Source of the DNA: Sphingomonas radiodurans
GTDB taxonomy: Bacteria > Pseudomonadota > Alphaproteobacteria > Sphingomonadales > Sphingomonadaceae
Direction: 5' to 3'
NCBI RefSeq assembly: GCF_020866845.1
Contig: NZ_CP086594.1
Span: 2,170,001-2,234,000, forward strand
DNA: 64,000 bases
The notes below the pieces were generated by a model. It was not told the DNA's origin and did not search any database. It saw only the letters and a program-made list of their open reading frames with translations. Shown here piece after piece: positions 29,051 through 37,494 of this stretch (positions are counted from its first letter, which is position 1; each line of letters starts with the position of its first letter). Position numbers and translations under genes: made by a program.

Positions 29051-29147
29051 CGTCATGCCGGGCTCGTCCCGGCATCCACGTGGCCGCTTGTTCTTCGGCC
29101 GGTGGGAGGCGACGCGCGGTGGATGCCGGGACAAGCCCGGCATGACG
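29051..29147. repeat. 97-base extragenic palindromic repeat, copy 2 of 4
   Basis: Arms at 29051-29079 and 29119-29147 are inverted copies with one mismatch, in the same family as 23938-24033. It lies between two convergent genes and may act as a bidirectional terminator. Confidence 0.88.
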
Positions 29148-29154
29148 GCGTGAA

Positions 29155-30822
29155 CTAGCGGCTGGCCGAGCCGCGCACCGCATTCAGTGTCGTGCCGGCG
29201 GTGATCTGTTCGACGTCGGTCTTGAGGTGCAGCAGGCGGACGCCCTCCTCGGCCATCGCGCGGGCGAGGGCGGGGGCGAAGTCTTCGGTGCGGTCGATCG
29301 TTTCGGACCAGGCGCCGTAGGCTCGCGCCAGTAACGCGAAATCGGGGTTGAACAGCTTCGTCGCGGAGGGGCGGTCGGGGAATTCGCGTTCCTGGTGCAT
29401 GCGGATCGTGCCGTAGGCGCCATTGTCGACGACGATCACGAGCAGATCGCAGCCGTGCTGGATGGCCGTTGCGAGTTCCTGGCCGTTCATCAGGAAATCG
29501 CCGTCGCCCGCCAATGCCACGACCATCCGGCCGGGGCGGCGGAGCGACGCGGCGACCGCGGCGGGGACGCCATAGCCCATCGCGCCGGCGGTCGGCGCGA
29601 GCTGTGTGCCGGGGCCGGCATAGGGCCAGTAGCGATGCCACCAGCCCGAGAAGTTTCCGGCGCCGTTGCAGATGATCGTGTCCTTGGGCAGCGCGGCGCG
29701 CATTGCGGTGACGCAGGGGCCGAGATCCATTGCGACGCCCTCGCGCGCCTTGGGGGTCGACCAGGCGTGGTACGCATCGTGCGCCTCGAGATCGTGCGGG
29801 TGCGCGGGGCCGTCTACCAGCGCCAGCGCCTCGGCGAATTCGGCCATCGTGGCGCAGACCGCGAGATCGGTGCGGTACGTCATGCCCAGTTCGGCCGGAT
29901 CGGGGTGAACGTGGATCAGGCGCTGACCGGGGTGTTCCGGAGTGATCAGCGTATAGCCGTCGGTGGTCGCCTCGCCCAATCGCGCGCCGATCACCAGCAG
30001 CAGATCGGCCGCCTTCACGCGCGCGACGAGCGCTGGGTTGGGGCCGTAGCCGAGGTTGCCGGCATAGGCCGGGCAATCGTTGGGCACGGCATCCTGGCGG
30101 CGGAAGGCGGCGACGAGCGGCACGCGCGCGCGATCGGCCCAGGCGGCGATATCCTGCCCCGCAGCCGCATCCCAGCCAGCGCCGCCGACGATCGCGACGG
30201 GGGTTTCCGCGGTGGCGAGGAGATCGGCGAGCTGCTCCATCGCTTGCGGATCGGGCGCCTGGCCGACGCGTTCGACGCGCGGGCGATCGATCGCCACGAC
30301 TTCGTCGAGCAGCATGTCCTCGGGCAGTGCGAGGACGACCGGGCCGGGGCGGCCGTTCATCGCGACGGCGTAGGCGCGCGCGACATATTCGGGGATGCGG
30401 CGCGCATCGTCGATCCGCGCGGCCCATTTGGCGAGCGGGGCGAACATCGCGGCGAAGTCGATTTCCTGGAACGCCTCGCGATCGCGGGTGCCGCGATCGA
30501 CATCGCCGATGAAGAGGATCATCGGCTGCGAATCTTGGCGGGCCACATGGACGCCGATCGACGCGTTGGTGGCGCCGGGGCCGCGCGTGACGAAGGCGAT
30601 GCCGGGGCGGTGCGTGAGCGTGCCATCGGCGCAGGCCATGAACGCGACGCCGCCTTCCTGGCGGCACGTGACGACGTCGATCGCGGGCGTATCGACGAGC
30701 GCGTCGAGCACGGCGAGGAAGCTTTCGCCGGGCACGGTGAAGATCCGGTCGCAGCCCTGCGCCACGAGCTGATCGACGAGGATGCGGCCGCCGGTGCGGG
30801 GCTGGGGTTCGGCTTGAGTCAT
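29155..30822 (-). CDS. Thiamine-diphosphate-dependent enzyme, acetolactate synthase-like
   Basis: A 555-residue ThDP enzyme of the acetolactate synthase / glyoxylate carboligase superfamily. The N-terminal Pyr domain has the catalytic Glu in FTVPGESFLAVLDAL; the central domain has VAIVGGAGWDAAAG; the PP domain carries GDGDFLMNGQELATAI followed by NGAYGTIRMHQE, the ThDP/Mg binding motif. No small regulatory subunit (ilvN) is next to it, so it is unlikely to be the main IlvB. Proteins of this kind are annotated only as ThDP-binding in alphaproteobacteria, and the substrate is open. The ATG at 30822 is the start of the conserved MTQAEPQPRTGGRILVDQL block. Confidence 0.88.
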   Translation of the reverse strand: MTQAEPQPRTGGRILVDQLVAQGCDRIFTVPGESFLAVLDALVDTPAIDVVTCRQEGGVAFMACADGTLTHRPGIAFVTRGPGATNASIGVHVARQDSQPMILFIGDVDRGTRDREAFQEIDFAAMFAPLAKWAARIDDARRIPEYVARAYAVAMNGRPGPVVLALPEDMLLDEVVAIDRPRVERVGQAPDPQAMEQLADLLATAETPVAIVGGAGWDAAAGQDIAAWADRARVPLVAAFRRQDAVPNDCPAYAGNLGYGPNPALVARVKAADLLLVIGARLGEATTDGYTLITPEHPGQRLIHVHPDPAELGMTYRTDLAVCATMAEFAEALALVDGPAHPHDLEAHDAYHAWSTPKAREGVAMDLGPCVTAMRAALPKDTIICNGAGNFSGWWHRYWPYAGPGTQLAPTAGAMGYGVPAAVAASLRRPGRMVVALAGDGDFLMNGQELATAIQHGCDLLVIVVDNGAYGTIRMHQEREFPDRPSATKLFNPDFALLARAYGAWSETIDRTEDFAPALARAMAEEGVRLLHLKTDVEQITAGTTLNAVRGSASR

Positions 30823-30914
30823 GCGGCGTGGCTTAGCCGAACGGGGGGCGATGGCGAAGGGGTGGTGGCCGGCGGGAGCTTTGCTGGAAAGGCGAATTAG
30901 CCGGTAGCCCGCCG

Positions 30915-32357
30915 TCAGGCGGCCCGAAGCGCAGGCGGGGTTCCCCCGGGGAGATCGCTGCTGAGGATGTCGCGAGCGTCCTGGATTGGAAAGACGCGAT
31001 CTACGGCACTGTCTCCAGTCCGCCGCGCTGCTTTCCAAGAGTGTTTCGCTGAATACATCAGGACGTCGGCACAATGGAGCAAACGCTCACGCGAAAGGAT
31101 CGTGCCAGGTTCGACGGCGATCGCACCTGCGCTCAACCCGATTTGCCAATCGTGCTTCATGCCCAGCTTCCGCACTTGTTTCTCTAACCGCGCCAGCAAG
31201 GCGGCAGCATCGTCACGCGAGCCTTTCATTATGACAACGAACTCGTCGCCTCCGATACGGCCGACGACATCACCTCGCCGGACCTGCCGCTGCAACGTCT
31301 CCGCAACGGCAATCAGGCAACGATCCCCCTCGGAATGGCCGAGCGTATCGTTCACCGACTTGAAGTTGTCGAGGTCAAGAAAGGCGATCACCGTCGGAAG
31401 ATCGTCACCGTGCGGTTTGTCCAGCGCCTCGTCCAGCATCGCTTCAATGCGGCGTCGGTTGGGTAGCCCGGTGAGCGGATCATAGGCGGCGAGCTGCTCG
31501 GCAGCCTTCCGATCCGAAATATCCTCGATCACCGCGACGAAGAACTCTGGCTCGCCACTCGGCAAGTGCACCAGCGAGACGGTAAGATTTATCCAGACCA
31601 CTCCACCTTGCGGACGCAAATAGCGCTTTTCCATCGAATATTGCTGCGTTCGTCCGGCCAACAGGTTTTGGACTTCCTGCAGATCGGCTTGGAGGTCGTC
31701 CGGATGGGTGATCCTCTGGAAACCGCCGGAGAGAAGGTCATCTCCATCACGGCCGGTGATCGCGCAGAAGCGCTTGTTCGCGCGCAAGAAATCGCCTTGC
31801 GGTGAGACATGAGCGATCCCGACCGCAGCCTGTTCGAACGTGGCCTGAAATCGCCGATTGGCTTCCTGCGCGGCCGCGATCGAGAGCCCGTACGAAATCG
31901 GCGACGCAACCAAACACGTTAACAGCACGTCTTTGTCGTCGAACGCTCCCGGGGCGTTCGAGTAAATCATGAGCACGCCTTGGGCAGTATCGCCGACCAG
32001 CAACGGAACGGCGACCATCGATCGCACACCGAAGCGGCGGCTTTCCTCGCGATGAGGATGCGGCTCAGCCTCGGTATCGTCGCAGCGGGAGGGCCCGCGG
32101 CTTTGTAGACAGGCACTTGCGAAGCTTTCGTGAAGCGGCACCGATAGACCCAGCAATACCGTGGCGGGTCCACTGGCGGCAGCATATCGTAGATCGTTGC
32201 CCTCCAAGAGCTTGACCACCGCGCCCGCAGCTTGCGGGAAAGCCAGTGGCACCTCCGCAATCACGATATCCAGAATGGCGGAAACATTCCCGCGCGCGCC
32301 CGCTATCCGCTCTTGAATCGCCAACAACGATCGGCAGGTGCGGATCATTCGCTCCAC
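30915..32357 (-). CDS. GAF-PAS-GGDEF diguanylate cyclase
   Basis: A 480-residue predicted cyclic di-GMP synthase without membrane helices. Residues about 15-165 resemble a GAF sensor domain (VRSMVAVPLLVGDTAQGVLM), about 165-285 a PAS/PAC domain (FEQAAVGIAHVSPQGDFLRA, then VAVIEDISDRKAAE), and 290-455 the GGDEF domain (AAYDPLTGLPNRRRIE, FLDLDNFKSVNDTLGH). The active site is intact, IGGDEFVVI (369-373), and an RxxD inhibitory site (Arg360-Asp363) sits five residues before it, so product feedback is likely. There is no EAL domain. It stands alone; the signal sensed is unknown. Confidence 0.92.
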   Translation of the reverse strand: MERMIRTCRSLLAIQERIAGARGNVSAILDIVIAEVPLAFPQAAGAVVKLLEGNDLRYAAASGPATVLLGLSVPLHESFASACLQSRGPSRCDDTEAEPHPHREESRRFGVRSMVAVPLLVGDTAQGVLMIYSNAPGAFDDKDVLLTCLVASPISYGLSIAAAQEANRRFQATFEQAAVGIAHVSPQGDFLRANKRFCAITGRDGDDLLSGGFQRITHPDDLQADLQEVQNLLAGRTQQYSMEKRYLRPQGGVVWINLTVSLVHLPSGEPEFFVAVIEDISDRKAAEQLAAYDPLTGLPNRRRIEAMLDEALDKPHGDDLPTVIAFLDLDNFKSVNDTLGHSEGDRCLIAVAETLQRQVRRGDVVGRIGGDEFVVIMKGSRDDAAALLARLEKQVRKLGMKHDWQIGLSAGAIAVEPGTILSRERLLHCADVLMYSAKHSWKAARRTGDSAVDRVFPIQDARDILSSDLPGGTPPALRAA

Positions 32358-32496
32358 GGTGACGACTCCCCCCTAACGGCACCAGTTTCCTATTCGAAGA
32401 ATGATTAAGAAGACGATGCCGGAACGGCCGTAATTGAGCGTGAGCGGGCGTTGTTTTTCGCGCTCAGGTCTCCCCCCGGCGGGCCACTTCCGCGAG

Positions 32497-33726
32497 CTAG
32501 GCGGCGACAAATTCCTTCAGCGACACGGTCGCATCCGCGAGGCGCGCGGGGTCGATCTGGGCGCCCTGTTCGACCAGCTTGCGGCCCTGGACGTAATCCT
32601 TGATCGCGTTGACGCAATCGAGCGCGATCACGCGGCCTTGCTTCAGATAGATCAACGAGAAGCTGCGCGTTGCCGGGTCGCCGCGCAGGATCGCGGCGTC
32701 GTGGCCCGTTGAGAGCCCGACGGTCTGCAGCTTGAGATCATATTGGTTCGACCAGAACCAGGGGATGGCGTGGTACGCGGCGGGCTGGCCGGTGATCGTC
32801 TTGGCGACGACATTGGCCTGATCGTTGGCGTTCTGGACCGATTCGAGGCGGATGTCGGCGCCGTCGGCGAATTTGTTGGCGTGGAGCGCGCAATCGCCGA
32901 TCGCGAACACGTCGAGGAGCGTGGTGCGGCACTGTTCGTCGACCATGACGCCGTTGCCGCCCACCGCGCCGGCGGCGAGCAGCGGTGCGACCGCGGGGAC
33001 GATGCCGATGCCGACGATCACCATTTGCGCGGGCACGATCTCGCCATCGGCGAGGCGGACGCCGGTGACTTTCGTGCCGTCTCCCAGGATGCTGTCGACT
33101 GCGACGCCGAGGCGGATGTCGACGCCGTGCGCGCGGTGCTCGGCCTCGTAGAAGCGCGACAGCGGCTCGCCGGCGACGCGCGCGAGGACGCGGGGGAGCG
33201 CTTCGAGCAGGACGACGCGTTTGTCGAACTTGGCGAGGACGGCGGCGGCCTCGAGCCCGATATAGCCGCCGCCGATGACGACCGCCTGGGTGACGTGGGC
33301 AAGCTCGTTCATCATGCGATCGGCGTCGGCGCGGGTGCGTACGGTGTGGACGCCGATCAGGTCGTTGCCGGCGCATGAGATGCGGCGCGCGTGGCCGCCG
33401 GCGGCCCAGATGAGGTGCCGGTAGCCGATCGTCTCGCCGGCGGCGGTGGTGACGGTGTGCGCGGCGGGATCGAGCGCAGTGACTTCGTGGCCGAGCAGCA
33501 TTTCGACGCCGCGTTCCTGCCAGAAGGCGGCGGGGCGGATCAGGATACGATCGAAGGTCTTGTCGCCGGCGAGATAATCCTTCGAGAGCGGCGGGCGTTC
33601 GTACGGCAGCTCGGGCTCGGCTCCGATCACCGCTATGGTGCCATCGAACTTCGCCTGGCGCAGCGCGATCGCGGCCTGCGCGCCGCCATGGCCCGCGCCG
33701 ACGATCACGACATCATAATGTGGCAT
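32497..33726 (-). CDS. FAD-dependent pyridine nucleotide-disulfide oxidoreductase (ferredoxin/rubredoxin reductase type)
   Basis: A 409-residue flavoprotein of the class that passes electrons from NAD(P)H to ferredoxin or rubredoxin in oxygenase systems. FAD binding: [19 protein letters not shown] near the N-terminus; [13 protein letters not shown] is a group signature; NAD binding: [16 protein letters not shown]; second FAD motif: [17 protein letters not shown]. The C-terminal reductase domain contains [15 protein letters not shown], typical of the BphA4/PdR group. No ferredoxin or oxygenase gene is next to it, so the electron acceptor is unknown. The start [12 protein letters not shown] at 33726 fits the family. 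Confidence 0.9.
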   Translation of the reverse strand: MPHYDVVIVGAGHGGAQAAIALRQAKFDGTIAVIGAEPELPYERPPLSKDYLAGDKTFDRILIRPAAFWQERGVEMLLGHEVTALDPAAHTVTTAAGETIGYRHLIWAAGGHARRISCAGNDLIGVHTVRTRADADRMMNELAHVTQAVVIGGGYIGLEAAAVLAKFDKRVVLLEALPRVLARVAGEPLSRFYEAEHRAHGVDIRLGVAVDSILGDGTKVTGVRLADGEIVPAQMVIVGIGIVPAVAPLLAAGAVGGNGVMVDEQCRTTLLDVFAIGDCALHANKFADGADIRLESVQNANDQANVVAKTITGQPAAYHAIPWFWSNQYDLKLQTVGLSTGHDAAILRGDPATRSFSLIYLKQGRVIALDCVNAIKDYVQGRKLVEQGAQIDPARLADATVSLKEFVAA

Positions 33727-33789
33727 GCCGCCCCTCCCTTATCGGCGTGCTGCATCGCGCGGCGGCGCGCGCGAGGCAAGCGTTTGCGC

Positions 33790-33818
33790 TTGACAGCGTG
33801 ACGCTGTTTGTGTACAAA
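33790..33818 (+). promoter_or_regulatory. Sigma-70-like promoter, no gene recognised downstream
   Basis: A perfect TTGACA at 33790-33795 and TACAAA at 33813-33818 are separated by 17 bases. The -10 box overlaps a dyad CTGTTT...AAACAG (33804-33822) and the sequence GTAC-N7-GAAC (33812-33826), one base from the alphaproteobacterial LexA pattern GAAC-N7-GAAC. It points towards the phage-derived genes 340 bases downstream. Confidence 0.5.
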
Positions 33819-34000
33819 ACAGGAACATCGAGATGGTGCGGGCGCGGGGTGGCGCCGTTTCGATGGCTGACGGGCCGGTGAGCGCGGGGGTGGTGCCCTG
33901 TCGTTCCCGGCTCGTTGGCGTTTGGGGCTTGTGGGGGCGGGCAGGGCGGCGGGGGCGGCCGGGCTGGTTCGGGTGCTGGGATAAGCGTCGAATCTTCGAT

Positions 34001-34096
34001 CGTCATGCCGGGCTTGTCCCGGCATCCACGGTTCCGCGTGTCCGTTGGCCTGAGCGCTTGCTGCGTCGTGGATGCCGGGACGAGCCCGGCATGACG
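34001..34096. repeat. 96-base extragenic palindromic repeat, copy 3 of 4
   Basis: Arms at 34001-34029 and 34068-34096 are inverted copies with a single mismatch, same family as the element at 23938-24033. It lies between the orphan promoter and the small-terminase-like gene. Confidence 0.88.
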
Positions 34097-34157
34097 ACGG
34101 TGGCTTTGTGATGGTCATGCGCCGCCCCGCTGGCGGAAACGATCGGGGGAGAGGGCG

Positions 34158-34746
34158 ATGGAACAGGGTGTGGGCGGCAAGCCTGCGGCTGGGGCGAAGC
34201 CGGCGGGCACTAGCCGTACCACCGCGAGCCGGCGGACGGCGTTCCTGCGGGCGGTGAACGAAACGTGCAGCGTGGTGCTGGCGGCACGCGCGGCGGGGAG
34301 AACGGTGGCGACCTGCTATCGCTGGCGCGCGGAGCATGGCCCGTTCGCGGCGGCGTGGGATGCGGCGCTGGTGAACGGCTATGATCGGCTTCAGTCGGCG
34401 CTGCTCAGCCATGCGCTCAAGACGATGGAAAGCGGCCTGGGAGATGACGCGGTTGTCGCGGACGGTGAAGACACGGGCGCGGTGGAGCGGCGCAGCTATG
34501 GTCGCGAAGATCTGCACCTTGCGTCGGAGCTGCTGTTGCGGCGCGCCGGGAGCGACAAGGGTGCAGGCAGGATCAGGCCGGCCAAGGCGCCGACGCGCGC
34601 GGAGGTGGATGCGGCGCTGAAGCGTGCGCTCGACGGACTGGCACGGCGAGTGGGTGGCGGCGCTGTTGCTGGCGGTGCTGGCCGTGAAGCTGGGGTTCGG
34701 AGGTGCCGTGGCCCGTGCTGGCGGCGTGGCGGGTGGGAGAAGACTG
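34158..34746 (+). pseudogene. Small-terminase-like (RcGTA gp1-type) gene with lost stop, truncated
   Basis: The ATG at 34158, behind GGGGGAGAGG, opens a protein whose first ~165 residues make sense: ASRRTAFLRAVNETCSVVLA, then a helix-turn-helix-like stretch (RAAGRTVATCYRWRAEHG), PFAAAWDAALVNGYDRLQSA and the KAPTRAEVDAALKRALDGLA region. This matches small terminase-like proteins that open gene-transfer-agent clusters in sphingomonads (from memory). After about 34653 the frame becomes Gly/Arg-rich nonsense and stays open to 35330, overlapping the tail gene in another frame, so the natural stop is gone. The large terminase, portal and capsid genes that should follow are absent. The protein may be made as a fusion or not at all. 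Confidence 0.6.
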
Positions 34747-34747
34747 A
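34654..34747 (+). other. Probable deletion scar, with the possible tail end of a lost NlpC/P60-type gene
   Basis: In the frame ending TGA at 34745-34747 the codons from 34688 read SWGSEVPWPVLAAWRVGED then stop, and that stop overlaps the ATG of the tail gene (TGATG). Such an overlap implies that a gene once ended here. The short peptide resembles the ends of tail-peptidase proteins that precede this tail gene in complete clusters (recollection, not checked). The frame is closed upstream by TGA at 34685. Confidence 0.4.
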
Positions 34748-36867
34748 TGGCGACGTTAGTGTTGACGTCCGTCGGCGGGTTGATCGGCGGGCCGGTGGGC
34801 GCTGCCTTGGGGGCGGTGATCGGGCAGACGGTGGACCGCGCGGTGCTTCGGCCCCGAGGCAGGCAAGGCCCGCGGCTGACCGAGCTGGCGGTGCAGACGT
34901 CGAGCTATGGCCGGCAGATTCCACAGCTGTTCGGGCGGATGCGCGTGGCGGGGCAAGTGATCTGGGCGACCGATCTGATCGAGCATCGCGCGCGGGCGGG
35001 CGGCGGCAAGGGGCAGCCGAGCGTCACCAGCTACAGCTATTCGGCGTCGTTCGCGGTGGCGCTGTCGACGCGGAGAATCGTCGATGTCGGGCGGATCTGG
35101 GCGGACGGCAATCCGCTGCGCGGGGTGGCGGGCGACTGGAAGGTGACGACCGGGTTTCGGCTGCATCGCGGCGGCGAGGATCAGGCGCCCGATCCGCTGA
35201 TGGCGAGCGTCGAGGGGCTGGGCGCGACGCCGGCGCATCGCGGGATCGCCTATGCGGTGTTCGAGGATTTGCCGCTGGCGGCTTTCGGCAATCGTATCCC
35301 GTCGCTGACGTTCGAGGTGATTGCGGATGAAGCACCGGTGAGCGCGGGCGAGATTGCGCGGGCGATCGGCGGCGGGGCGATCGTTGGGGACGGGCCGGCG
35401 ATGTTGGTCGATGGCTTCTCGGCCTATGGCGATGGGGCGCGCGGAGTGGTGGAGGCGCTGGCGGAGATTGCGGGGGCGTGGTTCGCCCCGGTCGCCGGCG
35501 GGCTGGCGATGCGCGGTGGGGCGGGGGTTGGACGGACGATCGTCGACGAGGGGCGGGCGCGGCGGATTGCGCCGAGCGGAAGCGCGCCGACGTCGATCGC
35601 GGTGGCGCATCATGATCCCGCGCGCGACTGGCAGGTAGGCGTGCAGCGCGCGGTGCGGCCGGGGGCGGCGGGCGCGGCGCTGAGCGTCGAGCTGCCGGTG
35701 GCGCTGTCGGCGGCGGAGGCGAAGGCGGTGGCGGAGCGGATGCTGGCGCGCGCCGAGACCGAGCGGATGACGCGGCGCGTGTCGGGAGACGTGGCGTGGA
35801 TCGACGTGGTTCCGGGGGATGTCGTTTCGATCGCCGGGGACGGCGGTGGCGCCTGGCGCGTGACCGCGGTGGCGATCGAGCGGCATGCGGTGATGCTCGA
35901 TCTGGTGGCGCTGGTGCCTGCGCCGTTGGTGACGGTTGCGAGCGCCGGGCGGGTGCTGCGCGCGCCCGATGCGCCGGCGGGGGCGACGATCCTGCATGTG
36001 TTCGAGACGCCGCCGCTCGGCGACGCGGCGTTGACGATGCCGCGGGTGACGATCGTGGCGGCTGGGGCGAGCGCCGGGTGGCGGCGCGCGGCGCTGCAGT
36101 ACAGCCTCGACGATGGCGCGTCGTGGAGTGCGGCGGGTGCGACTGCGGCGCCGGGGGTGGTCGGGATCGTGACGGCAGCGGTCGCGGCCGGGCCGGCGAC
36201 GCTGATCGATCGGCGGGCGACGATCGACGTGACGCTGGCGCATGCCGGGATGACGCTCGCCAATGCCGATGCGGGGGCGCTCGATCGCGGAACCAACCTG
36301 GCGCTGGTTGGGGGCGAGCTGCTGCAGTTCGGCGTCGCGGAACATCTGGGTGGCGCGGACTGGCGGCTGCGCGCGCTGTGGCGCGGGCGGCGGGGGACGG
36401 GTTCCGGCGCGATCGGGGCGGGGGCGCGGTTTCTGTTGATCGATGAGGATTCGGCTGTGGCGCTTGCGGTGGATGCCGCCGTGGGCGGGCGGATCCTGGT
36501 GTCGGCGGCGGGGGTGGGGGATGTCGTGCCGGTCGAGGCGGAGCTGGTGCTGAGTGGCGCCTCGATCCTGCCGCCGGCGCCGGTGCGCGTGACAGCGGCG
36601 CTATCCGACGAGGGGCTGCACCTGCGCTGGCGGCGCCGCAGCCGGATCGACTGGCGCTGGCGCGACGGGGCGGATGCGGCGCTCGGCGAAGAGCGCGAGG
36701 CGTATCGCGTGGCGATCACTCGCCTGTCGGGCAGCGTGGAGACGCTTGAGACGGTGGTGCCCGCCTTGTTCCTGGCGAGCGCCGAGCTGGCCGACATGCC
36801 GGTTGCGGTCGCGGTGCGGCAACTCGGAACCAACGGCGCTTCCGACGCGGCCGTGATCACGATCTGA
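34747..36867 (+). CDS. RcGTA gp15-like phage tail / host-specificity protein
   Basis: A 706-residue phage-tail baseplate or tip protein. The start MATLVLTSVGGLIGGPVGAA is the Gly-rich beginning seen in gene-transfer-agent gp15 proteins, followed by LTELAVQTSSYGRQIPQLFG, MRVAGQVIWATDLIEH and YSYSASFAVALSTRRIVDVG, then RIWADGNPLRGVAGDWKVTT. The C-terminal half is beta-rich (LALVGGELLQFGVAEHLGG, WRLRALWRGRRGT). RcGTA gp15 is about 1300 residues with an extra TIM-barrel domain; the shorter form without it seems usual in sphingomonads. It appears intact, and it is followed after 9 bases by a DUF2793 gene. The other structural genes of the cluster are missing from the window. Confidence 0.85.
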   Translation: MATLVLTSVGGLIGGPVGAALGAVIGQTVDRAVLRPRGRQGPRLTELAVQTSSYGRQIPQLFGRMRVAGQVIWATDLIEHRARAGGGKGQPSVTSYSYSASFAVALSTRRIVDVGRIWADGNPLRGVAGDWKVTTGFRLHRGGEDQAPDPLMASVEGLGATPAHRGIAYAVFEDLPLAAFGNRIPSLTFEVIADEAPVSAGEIARAIGGGAIVGDGPAMLVDGFSAYGDGARGVVEALAEIAGAWFAPVAGGLAMRGGAGVGRTIVDEGRARRIAPSGSAPTSIAVAHHDPARDWQVGVQRAVRPGAAGAALSVELPVALSAAEAKAVAERMLARAETERMTRRVSGDVAWIDVVPGDVVSIAGDGGGAWRVTAVAIERHAVMLDLVALVPAPLVTVASAGRVLRAPDAPAGATILHVFETPPLGDAALTMPRVTIVAAGASAGWRRAALQYSLDDGASWSAAGATAAPGVVGIVTAAVAAGPATLIDRRATIDVTLAHAGMTLANADAGALDRGTNLALVGGELLQFGVAEHLGGADWRLRALWRGRRGTGSGAIGAGARFLLIDEDSAVALAVDAAVGGRILVSAAGVGDVVPVEAELVLSGASILPPAPVRVTAALSDEGLHLRWRRRSRIDWRWRDGADAALGEEREAYRVAITRLSGSVETLETVVPALFLASAELADMPVAVAVRQLGTNGASDAAVITI

Positions 36868-36876
36868 AGGAGAGCA

Positions 36877-37383
36877 ATGATGAGCGAGGAACAGACCGCG
36901 CGGCTGCGATTACCGCTGCTGCAAGCCGGGCAGGCGCAGAAGGAACTCGATCATAATGAAGCGCTGGCGCTGCTCGACCTTGCGGTTCAGGCGGCGGTGG
37001 TGGCGATCGGGATCGATGCGCCGCCGAGCGATCCGGCACTGGGGGACTGCTGGATCGTCGGGCCGGATCCGGTGGGATTATGGGCCGGCCACGCCGACGC
37101 GTTGGCGGGCTGGACGGCAGGTGGCTGGCGGTTCGTCGCGCCGCGCGCCGGGATGGCGGTGTGGCTGATGAGTGACGGGTTGGCGGCGCGCTTCGACGGG
37201 ACGACGTGGTCGATCGGCGCGGTGCAGGCGAGCGGCCTATTCGTTAACGGTGAGCGAGTCGTCTCCGCGCGTGGAACGGCAGTTGCAAACCCGATCGGCG
37301 GCGCTACGATCGATATCGAAGCACGGAACGCGCTGGACGAAATCCTGTCAGCACTGCGGTTGCACGGCTTGATCGCTACCTGA
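36877..37383 (+). CDS. DUF2793 domain protein (gene-transfer-agent-associated)
   Basis: A 168-residue protein of the DUF2793 family, found at the end of gene-transfer-agent-like clusters in sphingomonads. It begins with TARLRLPLLQAGQAQKELDH, NEALALLDLAVQAAVV, and continues with GDCWIVGP and AGMAVWLMSDGLAARFDGT. AAGGAGAG lies just before two adjacent ATG codons (36877 and 36880). The function is unknown; a tail-fibre or appendage role is guessed from position after the tail gene. Confidence 0.85.
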   Translation: MMSEEQTARLRLPLLQAGQAQKELDHNEALALLDLAVQAAVVAIGIDAPPSDPALGDCWIVGPDPVGLWAGHADALAGWTAGGWRFVAPRAGMAVWLMSDGLAARFDGTTWSIGAVQASGLFVNGERVVSARGTAVANPIGGATIDIEARNALDEILSALRLHGLIAT

Positions 37384-37494
37384 GTAGTGTGTCACTTGTG
37401 CAACAGTTCTGGCTATTTGTTTTCTTGCGCGGAAACCAACCATTGGGTAGTGGGTTTGCGTTGTCCGTAGTGACACAATTGAAAGGGGATTAAT
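37384..37494 (+). promoter_or_regulatory. Upstream region of ompA-like gene
   Basis: This 111-base AT-richer stretch ends in AAAGGGGATTAAT before the ATG, a good ribosome site. A GTGTCAC at its left end is repeated inverted as GTGACAC near 37470. No clear -35/-10 pair could be fixed. Confidence 0.4.

Larger units (their letters stand above)
33727..34157. other. 431-base region without a recognised gene; holds a promoter and a repeat
   Basis: The left part carries a promoter-like sequence on the plus strand (33790-33818) overlapping an SOS-like box. The right part carries copy 3 of the 96-base repeat. A short open frame following the promoter (from 33833) is Arg/Gly-rich and runs into the repeat; I do not consider it a gene. 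Confidence 0.6.

Noticed and set aside
33833..34111. A 92-codon frame just after the orphan promoter
   Set aside because: Its second half is the 96-base repeat and its first half is Gly/Arg-rich without pattern; no ribosome site of quality. Kept only as context for the promoter finding.
34756..36345. A 529-codon minus-strand frame opposite the tail gene
   Set aside because: Arg/His-rich shadow of a GC-rich gene with no recognisable domain.
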